A stretch of DNA of 64,000 nucleotides from Calliopum simillimum (GCA_951812925.1 OX638368.1:24615187-24679186), one strand, 5' to 3'; positions 21,774 to 32,468 are shown, counted from the first letter of the stretch. Notes: generated by a model from the letters alone, not told the origin. Numbers and translations are program-made.

Positions 21774-22149
21774 GAGTCTGTCTATACGGGGCGTTCCGCG
21801 TACGCGAAAGCTCCTCTCTCTATCTCAATTTACTCAATTAGCGTACGCGAAATCCAGTGAAGTTTTTTCCCCCGGGACGCATTTTCGTTACAACAGTAAT
21901 TTTACATAAAAGTAGGGGTAAGTGGGCGGCCTGCGGCCGCAGCTCAGGATTTAAAACTCCCAAAAATCCGACACCGGCTTCGCGGCGGCCTTCGGCCGCG
22001 GATCAGTACATAAATTAATCAAGTTCCCCGGGGGAAAAAACTTCACTGGATTTCGCGTACGCTAATTGAGTTTCGCGTACGCTAATTGAGTAAATTGAGA
22101 GAGAGAGAGGAGCTTTCGCGTACGCGGAACGCCCCGTATAGACATTTCC
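21774..22149. mobile_element. Short Mutator-like element, copy 2
   Basis: The inverted ends GAGTCTGTCTATACGGGG and CCCCGTATAGACATTTCC, with CGCGTACGCG repeats, match the family of 18647-20242. TTTATATTA flanks both sides perfectly (21765-21773, 22150-22158). The interior shares AGTAATTTTACATAAAAGTA and GGGGTAAGTGGGCGGCCTGC with the larger copy. It then has a GC-rich hairpin-forming centre (GGCCTGCGGCCGC and GCGGCCTTCGGCCGC) where the larger copy holds the captured fragment. Confidence 0.8.
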
Positions 22150-22158
22150 TTTATATTA

Positions 22159-23584
22159 TGTAATTTGTTTGCATATTTAGTGTTTTTGTGTCTTTTTTGT
22201 CATCGGATCACGCCTAAACCACTATATATATGCAGGGTGGTTGGAAATCGGTAGAACACCGGAAAATGTAACATAGAGGGACAAAAGTAATGTCAAAATA
22301 TGAATTAGTTGACATTTTGCGAGAAATTAATAAAATTGGATTGAACCAAAGGCGTTATACCCCCAGACAAAAATCCGTGAAAATGCTATATCTCTTGCTA
22401 AACTTTATAAGTGGTCGTATATTATACTAACAAAACGTCCTGAAAAAAGTGAGGGGGATAAGACAAGTGGGCGGTGTAGCCCCATACAAAAAAAAAACTT
22501 ACTACATATTCGCACCCATAAAACATAATACATATGTATTGTCCAATTTCTGCCCAGATAGAAAAGGTGTGATTTAAGCCAAATCAAAATCATCGCTCCG
22601 CCTACAGAAAAGGGCAGAAGAACATTTGACAGGTCAGCTAATTTTATATATAAAACTTGGTAACCCTGTAATGTCGTCTATCGAAAAATGCAATGCCTTT
22701 TAAATGGCTCCTTCGCGCCACAGCAAAAACAAAATCATTTTTTACAAAATCAAAATTTTAAGTAAAAAAAAAATATTTGGATACAAGTATGTATTTACCT
22801 TTTTTTGGACTAGTATTTCCAAACACTAAAAAGCAAACAATAAAACTCAAGGTGAAAATTTCAAAATGAAGACAAACGTTAAAAATACATGTAAATACAT
22901 ACATACATATTAACAGTAAATGCTACACACACACAAATGGTGGCATCACATCGGCGGTTATTTTCCCCCCAAACAGCTGCGTCTACTAGTGGTTTCCAGT
23001 TTATTCTGGTAAAACTTAATTTGGCACGGTGCAATAAATAAAACAAAATCATCATTATGAAAATATTAATACAAACTGTTGATGTAACGCTCTTGTAAAC
23101 AGAAGGGAAATGTTAATCAGTCCGACTTGTCTGGGCAACCAAACCACACACAATGGCGTCCCAAAATGGCATCGAAATCTAAAATCGTAGAATTCAATTT
23201 TTCCATTTTCTTTTTTAAGTACTAGTTCACATTTAGGGTTATTAAAAAAAATCAATAACTTTTAATGAATCAACAGAAACACTGCAAGTACTTTAGAGTA
23301 ATTGCTCAATACCAAACACATATAACTTGGAACCACACCTTTGAAAAAATCGGCAATACAATATTCTAAAATTAAACACAAAAAGTCGAACTGAACTGGA
23401 TACCAAAACCGTTGAAATGAATTTCTTTATTTGTTTTATTTCAAGACGAAATTCCGATGCACTCTTCTTCACAATACAAAAACTGCAATAATTTTTTTTG
23501 CAAATCTGCGTTGAGTTGCGTTCGAAATTTGGTTAAATTGAAAGTTTTTTTTACCTTCTTCAAGTTGGTAAGAAAGAAAACAAA
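22159..23584. other. No recognisable feature
   Basis: AT-rich intergenic DNA with an ATACATACATA microsatellite near 22900. No gene, TIR or repeat shared with the rest of the window was recognised. Confidence 0.45.
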
Positions 23585-23586
23585 TA

Positions 23587-24027
23587 GCTTAAACACAATT
23601 GGAGCGTACGACGAACTTCGCCCGACGAATATTTGCTGTCAAAAAAAATTCGTCGACGAAGTTCGCTCTGTTAAACACAATCAGAGTGACGACGGCAATA
23701 GTTGTTTTTATTTTAAATTGTTGTTTATGTTCTCTGATGGCAATTTAAATAAATAAATATTAAATAAAATCTCATATTCATTGAATTTTTTCTAAGAAAT
23801 CTAAAAATTTTACATTAAAAACGTATTTTTCCGGTTTGACATTTCCAAAAATCGCTGCCGCCGGCGACAAAATTAGAACTAGTTCTATTGCAACCAACGA
23901 ATATTCGTCGGACGAATTTCGTCGTCCGGTGCGGTTGTGTTCAACTTCATATGCTCTTGTGTGTTTTAATTTTGACAGCGAATATTCGTCGGGCGAAATT
24001 CGTCGTACGCTCCAATTGTGTTTAAGC
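23587..24027. mobile_element. TIR MITE with TA duplication
   Basis: GCTTAAACACAATTGGAGCG at the left pairs with its complement at the right, and the TIR continues through the CGTACGACGAA and CGCCCGACGAATATT words for about 59 bp. TA flanks both ends (23585-23586, 24028-24029), fitting the Tc1/mariner superfamily. The CGACGAA/TTCGTCG words also recur inside. No coding capacity. Confidence 0.8.
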
Positions 24028-24029
24028 TA

Positions 24030-24353
24030 AAAAGTAGGTCCACACTATCGATCATGTTCGTCGATTTTTTTTTTCAAATTTCTTGCGTGTGTGGCCGGCC
24101 TTTGGAAAATTTTTTTTTTTTTGTTACTAAAATATAAATGTTCCATATTTAGGGGAAATTTTGTTAAAAGTCAAGAAGGGGGAAATTTCGTTATGAAAAA
24201 TATTAATTTCGTTTTGAAATTTGGAACTTTCGTTTTTTTTTTTTTTTGGTCGCAAAATATAACATTTTCTGAAGTTAGTTTATTGACTGTTTTTTTTTTT
24301 TTGCTTGTATAGTACTAATGAAAGTACCAACGCGCTTTTTTCTAAATTGAAGT
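24030..24353. other. Fragment with MITE-like start and AGGGGAAAT words
   Basis: GTAGGTCCACACTATCGATC and ATGTTCGTC resemble the right end of the MITE at 43903-44139. TTTAGGGGAAATTTTGTT recurs in similar form after the palindrome near 27136. The large palindrome may therefore be inserted into an older repeat. No gene seen. Confidence 0.4.
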
Positions 24354-24528
24354 ATGATAATTTTATATTGAACTAATTAAACAGTCATTTTTGCAATTTT
24401 TCAACAACAGACGAAAGCAAGTGTTAACATGGAAATTGATTACATATGTTTCGGCTACTTCCACATACATATTTATATATTTTCATATATAAACTTGTAT
24501 ATAGCCTCATCAGATCAGTTTTAGTTAA

Positions 24529-26528
24529 CCCTCTAGTTCCCAAGGAGGCCTGTAGGCAGCCTTATTTAAAAAAATTCCATAAATCGTATTTGATGTGTTT
24601 TGAAACTGATTTCACTGAAAGGGAAATCCCCATTCTTCTAAATAAATGCATTTGCGTAAAGCTGCAATACGTACAACAGCCGTAATTTTAAGCCAAAGTT
24701 GGAATTTCGTGAAAAAGTGATAAATTAATTATTTTGTATTTTGCGCTATAAACAAACATTTTTTAAAAATAGTTCTTAAGCTTTATAAGATTCAAAAAAA
24801 TTATGATATGCAGCAATTTATGTGTGCTATAAGAAAAATAATTAATTTGACAAAATAACTTTTTAGCTTTCCCCTCACTGGCTCCAAACCAGACCGTGCC
24901 TGTAGGCCGTCTTAGGAAACAAATCATAAAAAAGTTGTAACGGTCACTATATAGTTCCTTCGTGCTATTTGGATTTTTTTACCAATTTTCACTAAAACCT
25001 TGTGTGCCACGAATCATAAGTCGTATCTTTAGGGGTATATAATAACAAATCCCACATATGGTGCTTAAAATGTTTGAGTTGGACGGATTTTAGTATACCA
25101 TCTAGGTATACCTGGAGGTCTTGATGGAGTGCGTTCTCGATCACGGATATCCCCATTTTCCAAGCACTCTTAGATATGAAAGACCAATGTAAAACAAAAT
25201 AAAATTTTTTTAGCAGAAATTTATAGCTCTGTTGATCGGGCAGATTTATAAATAACTATGTGAACATACAACAAGGCCATTCGACGGACACCTACGTATG
25301 TTAGAATAAAATCTTTCTTTGATCAAAAAGATATTTATTGTAGTTTCCCGTTTCAATCGAGCTGCAAGAAAATATATTAAGATTCCATGTTTAAATGTTA
25401 TTCATGAGAGTAAACGTCAAATGGTTCGGGCAAATCGTGCGATACAAATTTTTTTTAGATGATTTTGAAATATTACAGTCGCCTATTTCACCATTTGGAT
25501 TGATCGATGAATTTACGGTAGAAGCACATCAAGTTCATGCTCTTTGATCACAACTAGAGTCCTATTCTTCTGGGTTAAGATTTGGTAGACCCTTTGGAGA
25601 AAGAAACTTCTGTCGTATGTAAACTCTTCTGTTATGAAAGAATGTTGTCTTCACGACAAAGGCTGCAAATGGAATCCCTGGAGATAGTCCCATGTCTTAT
25701 ACAGACGAACCAGCAAGACAGAAAACTGATATAAAGAGTTCTAATCACCTTAACTAAAGGTTCAGGTCTCACAAACACTCTGTTCATTTAAGAATATGGA
25801 TATGGCAAAAGCTACCGGTCCTAGAAGTCTTGCATAGTGCCTGAAAAAAGTCGATGCAAATCCGTAGTTTTTGCACGTAAATTTTTAACTCTGACTGATA
25901 GACGGAGTGCCAATATCCTGATTACACATTTGAAGCACAATTTGAATGCAGAAAAAGTAATATACAAGAGGCCCAACGAATATATTTGCCTCCCTGAGTG
26001 AACTTCGTGAGACCAACAAAAAAATCACAATATCTATGAACCAAAAACTAATTTTGCGGTCACCCTGAAAACTCCCACCTCGTTGAGCGTTCCGCCTGGG
26101 GTGGTGGCCCCCATCGACCCCCCTAGCTACGACAGTTCATACATACATAGTGCCCATTGTAAATTAGAATGATATTTTTGATTCCGTGGCAAAAAACAAC
26201 ATTTTGATTATATATACGGGTATATTTTTATTCACCGATGTTAAAAAATAGTTATTGCATTTAATCAGCTGAAATGGTTAATCGTTGCTTACGTTTACTT
26301 AGTTTTTATATTCGATTTTTGAACAAAAATACAAAGATCCATATAAATCATTTTATATTTTTTTTGGCTTACTTGCCCAAGGCGGCCTCTAGGCATGCTA
26401 CCTTTTACACCCCCTACCACGATTTCTACCCATCCAAAAAATTTTTTCTTGAACAAACATTGTTTCTACAACCCAAAGCTACCTCCTGTAATTTTTTTAG
26501 CTTAAAAAAAAATTTGGGAACTAGAGGG
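24529..26528. mobile_element. piggyBac-superfamily element, 2000 bp, no intact transposase
   Basis: TIRs CCCTCTAGTTCCCAA (left) and TTGGGAACTAGAGGG (right) are flanked on both sides by TTAA (24525-24528, 26529-26532). CCC ends plus TTAA are diagnostic of piggyBac. Subterminal GCCTGTAGGC-like palindromes occur at 24548, 24898 and 26385. The interior has no long frame and I could not align any part to a piggyBac DDD domain, so this is a non-autonomous or heavily decayed copy. Confidence 0.85.
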
Positions 26529-26536
26529 TTAAATCT

Positions 26537-26620
26537 TGCCAGAAACTGTACTCGAACCCGTGACTCCGGTTTTCTAATGAAAGAGAACGCGGTGCTTAAG
26601 CGATTGTGCTATAGGTCACG
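26537..26620 (-). repeat. tRNA-derived (SINE-like) block, left arm
   Basis: Read on the minus strand it holds TAGCACAATCG, close to the tRNA A box, then GCTTAAGCACCGCG like a D arm, and after about 30 bases GGGTTCGAGTAC, close to the B box. A full cloverleaf is not possible: the acceptor stem does not pair and the T stem is imperfect. Best read as a tRNA-derived promoter region such as a SINE head. Confidence 0.55.
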
Positions 26621-26869
26621 AATAAACTCTCTGAGCAGGATCGCCATTATGAATAAATCATAAGGCTCACTAGCGCCGTCTGTTGTGAAAAATTGCCAAA
26701 TTGTTAGTTGGTAACACACTCTGGTTTTGAGACATTTAATTGTAGCTAGCGTAGCATGTCTCAAAACCAGAGTGTGTTACCAACTAACAATTTGGCAATT
26801 TTTCACAACAGACGGCGCTAGTGAGCCTTATGATTTATTCATAATGGCGATCCTGCTCAGAGAGTTTAC

Positions 26870-26946
26870 TCGTGACTTAATCGCTTAAGCACCGCGTTCT
26901 CTTTCATTAGAAAACCAGAGTCACGGGTTCGAGTACGGTTTCTGGC
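26870..26946 (+). repeat. tRNA-derived block, right arm
   Basis: Mirror copy of the left-arm block with the same B-box-like GGGTTCGAGTAC and GCTTAAGCACCGCG. It has lost several bases in the A-box region compared with the left arm. Not a functional tRNA. Confidence 0.5.
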
Positions 26947-27275
26947 AAGATTTAACTAAAACTGATCTGATGAGGCTATATACATGTTTATATATGAAAA
27001 TATATAAATATGTATGTGGAAGTAGCCGAAACATATGTAATCAATTTCCATGTTAACACTTGCTTTCGTCTGTTGTTGAAAAATTGCAAAAATGACTGTT
27101 TAATTAGTTCAATATAAAATTATCATAACATTTTCTATTTAGGGGAAATTTCGTCAGAAAATCAAAATTTAGGGGAAATCTCGTGCTATCTGGGGGAAAA
27201 TAGGAGGACCTACCTGGCAACACTGCTTTCCGGGCAAACTAGCAAAGTATAGCTGTCATGCACTTCTGACATGTA

Positions 27276-27557
27276 GGGCGACTTCCTAAACGTCCGTTGC
27301 TTTGTGTTGAAACAGCATTTTCGTATAATTGTCGTATAATTTGTCGCATAATTTTAGGAAGTTTTTGACTTAAGAGCAAAGTTTACAAAAAGCATCAACT
27401 TTGTTACTGATGCGCTATGCATTGTCAACGATTTGTAGTTAGGCGTTATGAAATGCAAGAATGATGCAGTAAAAAAATAAGCTCCTAAAATTATGCGACA
27501 TTTTTTTTACGAAAATGCTGTTTCAACACAAAGCAACGGACGTTTAGGAAGTCGCCC
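27276..27557. mobile_element. Foldback MITE with GTA flanks
   Basis: A 282-bp element with TIR GGGCGACTTCCTAAACGTCC and an inverted match continuing through GAAACAGCATTTTCGTA. GTA lies on both sides (27273-27275, 27558-27560). The 3-bp duplication hints at PIF/Harbinger-type mobilisation, though TWA is the commoner target. Non-coding. Confidence 0.78.
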
Positions 27558-27835
27558 GTACTTGTAATGACCGAAAGCAAATGGTATCGCAACGCGTGCG
27601 GACGCATTTTTGTGCTTTTTGGAATCATGCAAAGTTTTTAAGTGATTTTGAAATTTCATTTTTAAATTTTTAAGCATCGATATATGTACTGTATTTAGAG
27701 ATAAACCGATTGTAAATACACTAAAATATTCTTTGTAGTCTTAATTTTAACTACGCAAAAGGATTCCGTGTAATTCATAGAGTGAAAGAATAAAGCTCAC
27801 ATTTTTTTTGCAAAATGTGGGGTCGGGGTATAGTG

Positions 27836-28505
27836 GGAAATTTGATATGGAGTAAAGTGGGAAATGTTATTTTACCATTGCTCATCGCCATTTGTCAACG
27901 TATTTATTATTGGCTAAGCAAAACAGAAATCTAGTAGAGCATGAAAAGCGCCATTTTAACAACTCCGGAAAAGCTAAACGAGTTGCAAAAAGCAGTTGAG
28001 AAACGTTTAGGCAATAAACCGAAGAAAGAGGAAAGCGAATCATAAAAAAAATAGAGTGCCAGGAGCAAGAAAAGCACCATCAGCAAAGAAGCGTCAAAGA
28101 AGAAACAAAGAAGTTCTAGCTCAGACGAAGATCGTGATTTTTGCACCATTTGCATGGAACTCATGACCAGTCACAATACCATCAAATGCAACAAAAAGGA
28201 TTGTCAACGTCCATTTCACTTGAAATGCGTTAACCTCACTACAAGCTTCTTTTGTTGCAAAAACTGTGACTCGGGCTTGGATGTTTCATCAGAGAACGAA
28301 GCTAAAATTTCACCTTTTTTTAAACACATATTTTCAAACACATTTTTCATCTATTTTTTTCCAGCAAAATTATTTTTTTTACATATTTACTCCTATGGGT
28401 GTGTTCTCTGAACCTTTTTTTGACTTACAATAAAGATATTAAAACTTTGTTTCAACATTTGTGTTAGTTTTGATGACTTTTTGAAAGTTTCCCACCTAAC
28501 CCATG
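27836..28505 (+). mobile_element. Truncated pogo-type transposon
   Basis: The left end GGGTATAGTGGGAAATTT is mirrored at the right by the complement of GGGTTAGGTGGGAAACTTT. The interior holds the last part of a transposase gene, so most of the element is deleted. The end type resembles the CACATTTGAC element at 10648. Confidence 0.55.
27940..28330 (+). pseudogene. Pogo/DDE-1 transposase tail with PHD-like finger
   Basis: Frame AILTTPEKLNELQKAVEKRL resembles the end of pogo-family (DDE-1) transposases, followed by lysine- and serine-rich linker with stops near 28042 and 28051. Then a zinc-finger pattern appears: FCTICMEL, CNKKDCQRPFHLKC and FFCCKNC, that is C-x2-C, C-x4-C, H-x2-C, C-x2-C. Such C-terminal PHD-like fingers are known in some insect pogo-like proteins. 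The catalytic domain is absent. A captured host PHD exon is an alternative. Confidence 0.6.
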
Positions 28506-28730
28506 ATTTTTAATTTTTGCCATTTTGGGCATCCTCGATCAAAGCATCGTAGTCAACAGAAAATCCATATTTTTGGTTCGTTCCTTCGGTAAAAATATAG
28601 CTTATTTAATTTTCTTTACTATAGGAAGTTCAAACATGAAAAAATAAGTTTTGTTCATTCTATGGAGCTTCGAAAAAAATTTCCTCACATACCCCTACGC
28701 TATTTGATTTTTTCCTATTGCTCCGTCATT

Positions 28731-28866
28731 TGGCGTCCGATTATCAAATATAGTATATCGTTGTAAATTTCTCGATGTAGGCTATATTTCATTCATTTGA
28801 CGTCCGATCATCAAGTATAATATATCGTTGTAAATGTCACAATGTTGGCTATATTTTATTCATAGA
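28731..28866 (+). repeat. Tandem duplication of 68 bp
   Basis: Two copies begin GGCGTCCGATTATCAAnTAT and GACGTCCGATCATCAAGTAT, each followed by ATATCGTTGTAAAT and GGCTATATTTnATTCAT. No coding signal. Confidence 0.7.
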
Positions 28867-29639
28867 AGTAATTTGTTTCTAATGTTTTTTTCGACTAGTT
28901 GTACTCATTATCTCAGTTTCTACTATCTAAGGTGCCAAAGACACTTTATAAAAATGAAGTCTATAAAAAATTATAAAATTCATCTCTACGAAGTTTTCTC
29001 AAATGGTTGAAATTGACAAAGTTATAGAGAATCTAATACCTCAGTACAAAATATAAAAATCAGGATGTTAAAAAACGAAAATCTTCCTCTAAAATTATGT
29101 AAGACACTTTTTATTTATTTATTTGCATACTGTTTGAAATGTCAAATGTTTCAAAAAAATATTGCATCGTTTTAGGGGGCTATTTTCGTTTTTAAAAATC
29201 CTGTTTTTCATATTTTACAGCTACTATTTTTATATCGTATATTTTTCCCAACCACAACTTAAAGAACAAATGAAGTAAAATTGCAAAATATCATTTAAAA
29301 TGTCGGAGTAACATTTTTTCAACACATTTAAGGAAAAATTTACTTACAAAAAAAAGACAAAATCTTTATTGTACACCAACTTTACAAAACATCTCAGCAT
29401 TCAGTTTAGATGGCGTATCTGTATCGAATGGTGGAAAATTTCCAAGCACACTATATTACCATCAATATGACTAGTGGTGAAGAAACATGTATGTATTCGG
29501 CTGCGTTTATAATACGAGCGATTTCGCAACGCACGGTGATTTCTTTTTTTTTTTTTTCAAACAATGTTGCTACAAGTGGAATCGCAAGCGACAAGGTTGT
29601 TTCGCGACGTTTCGTTATTGTTTTTGAAGATATGTATGT
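28867..29639. other. No recognisable feature
   Basis: AT-rich DNA. The short frame near 29410-29655 has no recognisable domain. Confidence 0.4.
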
Positions 29640-30310
29640 ATGTATTCTCCTTTAACTCCAAGGAGGAGCATAGGGCCAATATGAAACGTCTCCATTTGTC
29701 ATGATCCCTTGCGATGACTTTGATCTCTTGCCACGACTTTCCCGATTCTTGTTTTTCCTTTACCAGTTTTTTTTATATATAATAAAAAACAATTGTGCCA
29801 AAAAAAATAAGAGGAGGTATTTTTATCGAAAAGCAGCTATTTAATGCGTAAAAAAATACTTTAAATGCTTGAAAACACTCAATCAAGAGAACACAGACGT
29901 TATGGAAAATTTCCCATAATTCCACAAAAATTCAATTTCTTCATCGTCTACGAAAGACTTACAAAACAGTTGAAATAATTTGGAAGATGTTTTTATGTAC
30001 AATTTCAATGTTTTTAGATAACGATTACGAGCAACCGACTAGCAAATATTTCAAAATATTTTGGTTGGAGATTTTCATCGATTGTCGTTCGTTATCGCTT
30101 GTTCACAAACATTTCCATAAGGACGTGTGTACTTGATTTTGCTAGTGACGTCACTGGAAATCTCATCTAGTCTCGCCGTTTCTTCTGCTGTAACAACTAA
30201 GGGGAGGTAGCATACAACCCAAATCAAGCTTTCATCTATTGCGATCCCTTGCGATAGTTTTATCTTCTCCAAGACTTTTCTGTTTCTTGGATTTCCCAAC
30301 GGCTTTTCCA
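29640..30310 (-). pseudogene. Possible LINE ORF2 3' remnants
   Basis: On the minus strand near 29725-29640 the frame reads ARDHDKWRRFILALCSSLEE, close to the C-terminal DRxxWR motif of non-LTR retrotransposon reverse transcriptases. A diverged second copy (ARDRNR then a stop) sits near 30260-30180. Both are short and surrounded by unreadable sequence, so this is tentative. Confidence 0.4.
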
Positions 30311-30538
30311 AGTGATTTTTGACTTATTTTTTACCAAGAAAATCAAAAATGTCCGTAATATTTAAAAAGATAACGTGTCGGCTGTCAAAATCTATCAAAC
30401 GGCAGAGTGCGTAACTGCCATACCTAAATTGGAGCGTCGGGCGTTGCGTTATTTAACTTTACTCAAAAGCGTCAAGCGCCATACAGAAATAAAGAGCGTT
30501 GCGTTGAAGCCATTAGTTTGTCAAAATCATATTAGAGA

Positions 30539-30945
30539 TATTCACGATCTGGAGTAACGAGCTGAGTAACAGCGTAAAAGTGCACTCTGTTACTCTGAAT
30601 TGAGAGCTGTTGAGTATAACTTTTGCACGAACATTTTTTTTTGTTTATCAAAATAATTTCAACTGACAACAAAAAAAAATGATTTTTTAAATGAATATTT
30701 TGCTCTCATTCTAATTTTTATTTTTGATGAACGAAAATTGTCTCTCAATGGTAAACAAGTTCAAACGTTTCTATAGAAATAGAAATAGTAAAAAAGGCAA
30801 AAGTGTAAGATTATTTTACACTAGAAAATAGCTTGACTAAAAGGGTAAAAGAGTAACAGAGTAACTTACATATACTTTGTTGTTGGGGTTGTGCACTGTT
30901 ACCCTATTACTCTGTTACTCAGGACGTTACTCCAGGTCGTGAATA
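30539..30945. mobile_element. MITE with GAGTAAC repeats
   Basis: The left end TATTCACGATCTGGAGTAAC pairs with GTTACTCCAGGTCGTGAATA at the right. Additional CTGAGTAACAG and TTACTCTGTTACTC words repeat inside both ends. About 407 bp, non-coding. The target duplication is unclear. Confidence 0.72.
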
Positions 30946-31000
30946 CCCCTATTGTTGTTTCTTTTTTTTTTACTTTTCTGCAGCTAACTTCACTCCATAA

Positions 31001-31498
31001 AGGGCCGTCCACACGTACAGTCTTACCTGCGCAAGCCTAGTTCGTGCAAACTAGAGAGTTTGCGCATACTTTTCTTATCGCGTCCACACGACACAGGCAA
31101 GTCTGTGAAGTTTTCAGTATAGTTCATTTTCATAGCAACATGACGTCAAGAAAAAATTTTATTTTTAGTTGAATTGTTTTTTCTTTTGTATGTTTTCCAA
31201 AATAGATCAATGAAAAAACGCACAATTTTCATGACAGAGCTATCACATGCAATATAAATGCATTTGAAGACTGCAATTTAAGCGACAGATTGGAGACACG
31301 GCCTGTACGCCGTCCACACGTTCCAACTTGCCTGCGCAAGTTTAGTTTGTACAAAAAAATCTTTAGAAATTCAAAGAAAGCACAGGTCGCACTTTTGAAC
31401 TGTGCAAACTTGACTTTTGCCGTCTACACGTACAGGCCGTGCGCAAACTGGTTTGTGCAGGTAAGTCTTGAGGTAAAACTGTGCGTGTAGACGGCCCT
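31001..31498. mobile_element. Harbinger-type MITE, copy 1
   Basis: TIR AGGGCCGTCCACACGTACAG is mirrored by the right end ACGGCCCT. TAA flanks both sides (30998-31000, 31499-31501), the PIF/Harbinger target. Internal words CTGCGCAAG and GTCCACACG repeat several times. Partial copies lie at 32520-32629 and, inverted, at 35170-35430. Confidence 0.78.
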
Positions 31499-31501
31499 TA
31501 A

Positions 31502-31890
31502 CGCTTTCTCAAAATTGGAAATTCGAATAGCTGAGCGTTGAGCGTTGGCAATTTCGGTATGCACCATACAAATTGTATGTACATGAGAAACTTTTGGCAG
31601 TAAAATAACGCTGACAGTTAGGTATGGCAATAAGTGATTAGTGAATTCGTAACGTAGCGGAAAGCAACGTTGAGTTCTTTTGAAATTAGACTTTCCAACG
31701 TTACGCTACGTTGACAATTCATATGTTAGGTAAAATAAATTGAATTTGGATGTTATAAATTGAATTTCTTGAGCAATTTAATTAAAATAAGGATGACAAT
31801 GGATATTTGTTTACAAAAACTGGAATTTTTCAAATAAATTTTAAGTTTTAAGGTGGCATTTCGAACGTTGCCTACCGTTTTCACTAATCG
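31502..31890. other. Short inverted repeats, no gene
   Basis: GAATTCGTAACGTAGCGGAAAG and its near complement CAACGTTACGCTACGTTGACAATTC (both given here in part) surround about 31640-31720 as a hairpin. Words like GGTATGGCAnT also occur before the MITE near 30420, so an older repeat may have been split. Confidence 0.4.
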
Positions 31891-31898
31891 GTGCAACG

Positions 31899-32468
31899 TA
31901 AGCAGGGCACGCATTAGTGATTTGTTCGTCTGATTTGTTGGGCAGCGCTTCGCCATACACTACCAACATGTTTATAAACTTCATTCTGTCAGTGGTTTTC
32001 GAAGTGAAAAGATGTCGGATGAACATTTAGAAGACGCAATCAATATCGGCATTTGGTTCAAATACTTTAGCAATTTCCAGTGATTTGTTCCACGATTTTT
32101 GCTTTTCAACTCTATTCTTATGAATATCACTTTTCGCCTGCCAAATTGCCGGTTCATTTTTAATTCCCGCTATGAAATTTTCAATAAATATTTTACTTTG
32201 CGATGACATGCTATATTTTCACTGCTAGAAATTTTGACGAAAATGACAAAATGTTGTCGTACAACGCCATACACTACGCACTCGTTGGTAAACTTCGTAC
32301 ATGTTCATAAACTTTGCCATACATTACCAACATGTTGGGCAGCATGTTCACGGTTTACAAAATATTTCGTAAAATGACAACATGTTGGCGAACATGCCCA
32401 TACACTGCTGATTTTAACCCCAACACCAACAAATCAGACGAACAAATCACTAATGTATGCCCTGCTTA
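31899..32468. mobile_element. PIF-like TIR element with MADF remnant, copy 1
   Basis: TIRs TAAGCAGGGC.../...GCCCTGCTTA extend into GATTTGTTCGTCTGATTTGT. AACG flanks both ends (31895-31898, 32469-32472). Inside, AACATGTTGG-type words recur in the right subterminal region. The element carries an N-terminal MADF-domain frame on the minus strand. PIF/Harbinger transposons of animals often encode a separate MADF/Myb-like DNA-binding protein, so this is probably a deletion derivative keeping that gene's start. A second copy starts at 63604. Confidence 0.72.
32027..32209 (-). pseudogene. MADF-domain protein, N-terminal fragment
   Basis: The 60-aa frame begins MSSQSKIFIENFIAGIKNEP, then AIWQAKSDIHKNR and SWNKSLEIAKVF. 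Spacing of ILE, LW and W..IA positions is that of the first half of a MADF (Adf-1-like) DNA-binding domain. The second half is missing. The same start codon and first residues are present on the + strand at 63862, followed by a deletion. Confidence 0.65.

Larger units (their letters stand above)
24354..27126. repeat. Foldback palindrome with tRNA-derived arms, split by a piggyBac-type insertion
   Basis: Outer arms 24354-24528 and about 26950-27126 are reverse complements, and inner arms 26529-26745 and 26755-26955 continue the same pairing around a tiny loop. The left arm is interrupted at TTAA by the element at 24529-26528. Each arm holds a tRNA-like block and a stretch ending at a TGATAAT terminus. 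TA at both ends is compatible with target duplication. The unbroken palindrome would be about 770 bp. Confidence 0.82.

Noticed and set aside
23587..24027. CRISPR-like or regulatory spacing of CGACGAA words
   Set aside because: The words are TIR and subterminal repeats of a MITE with TA flanks; spacing is irregular.
26870..26946. A functional tRNA gene
   Set aside because: The acceptor stem does not pair, the A-box region is partly deleted and the T stem is imperfect.
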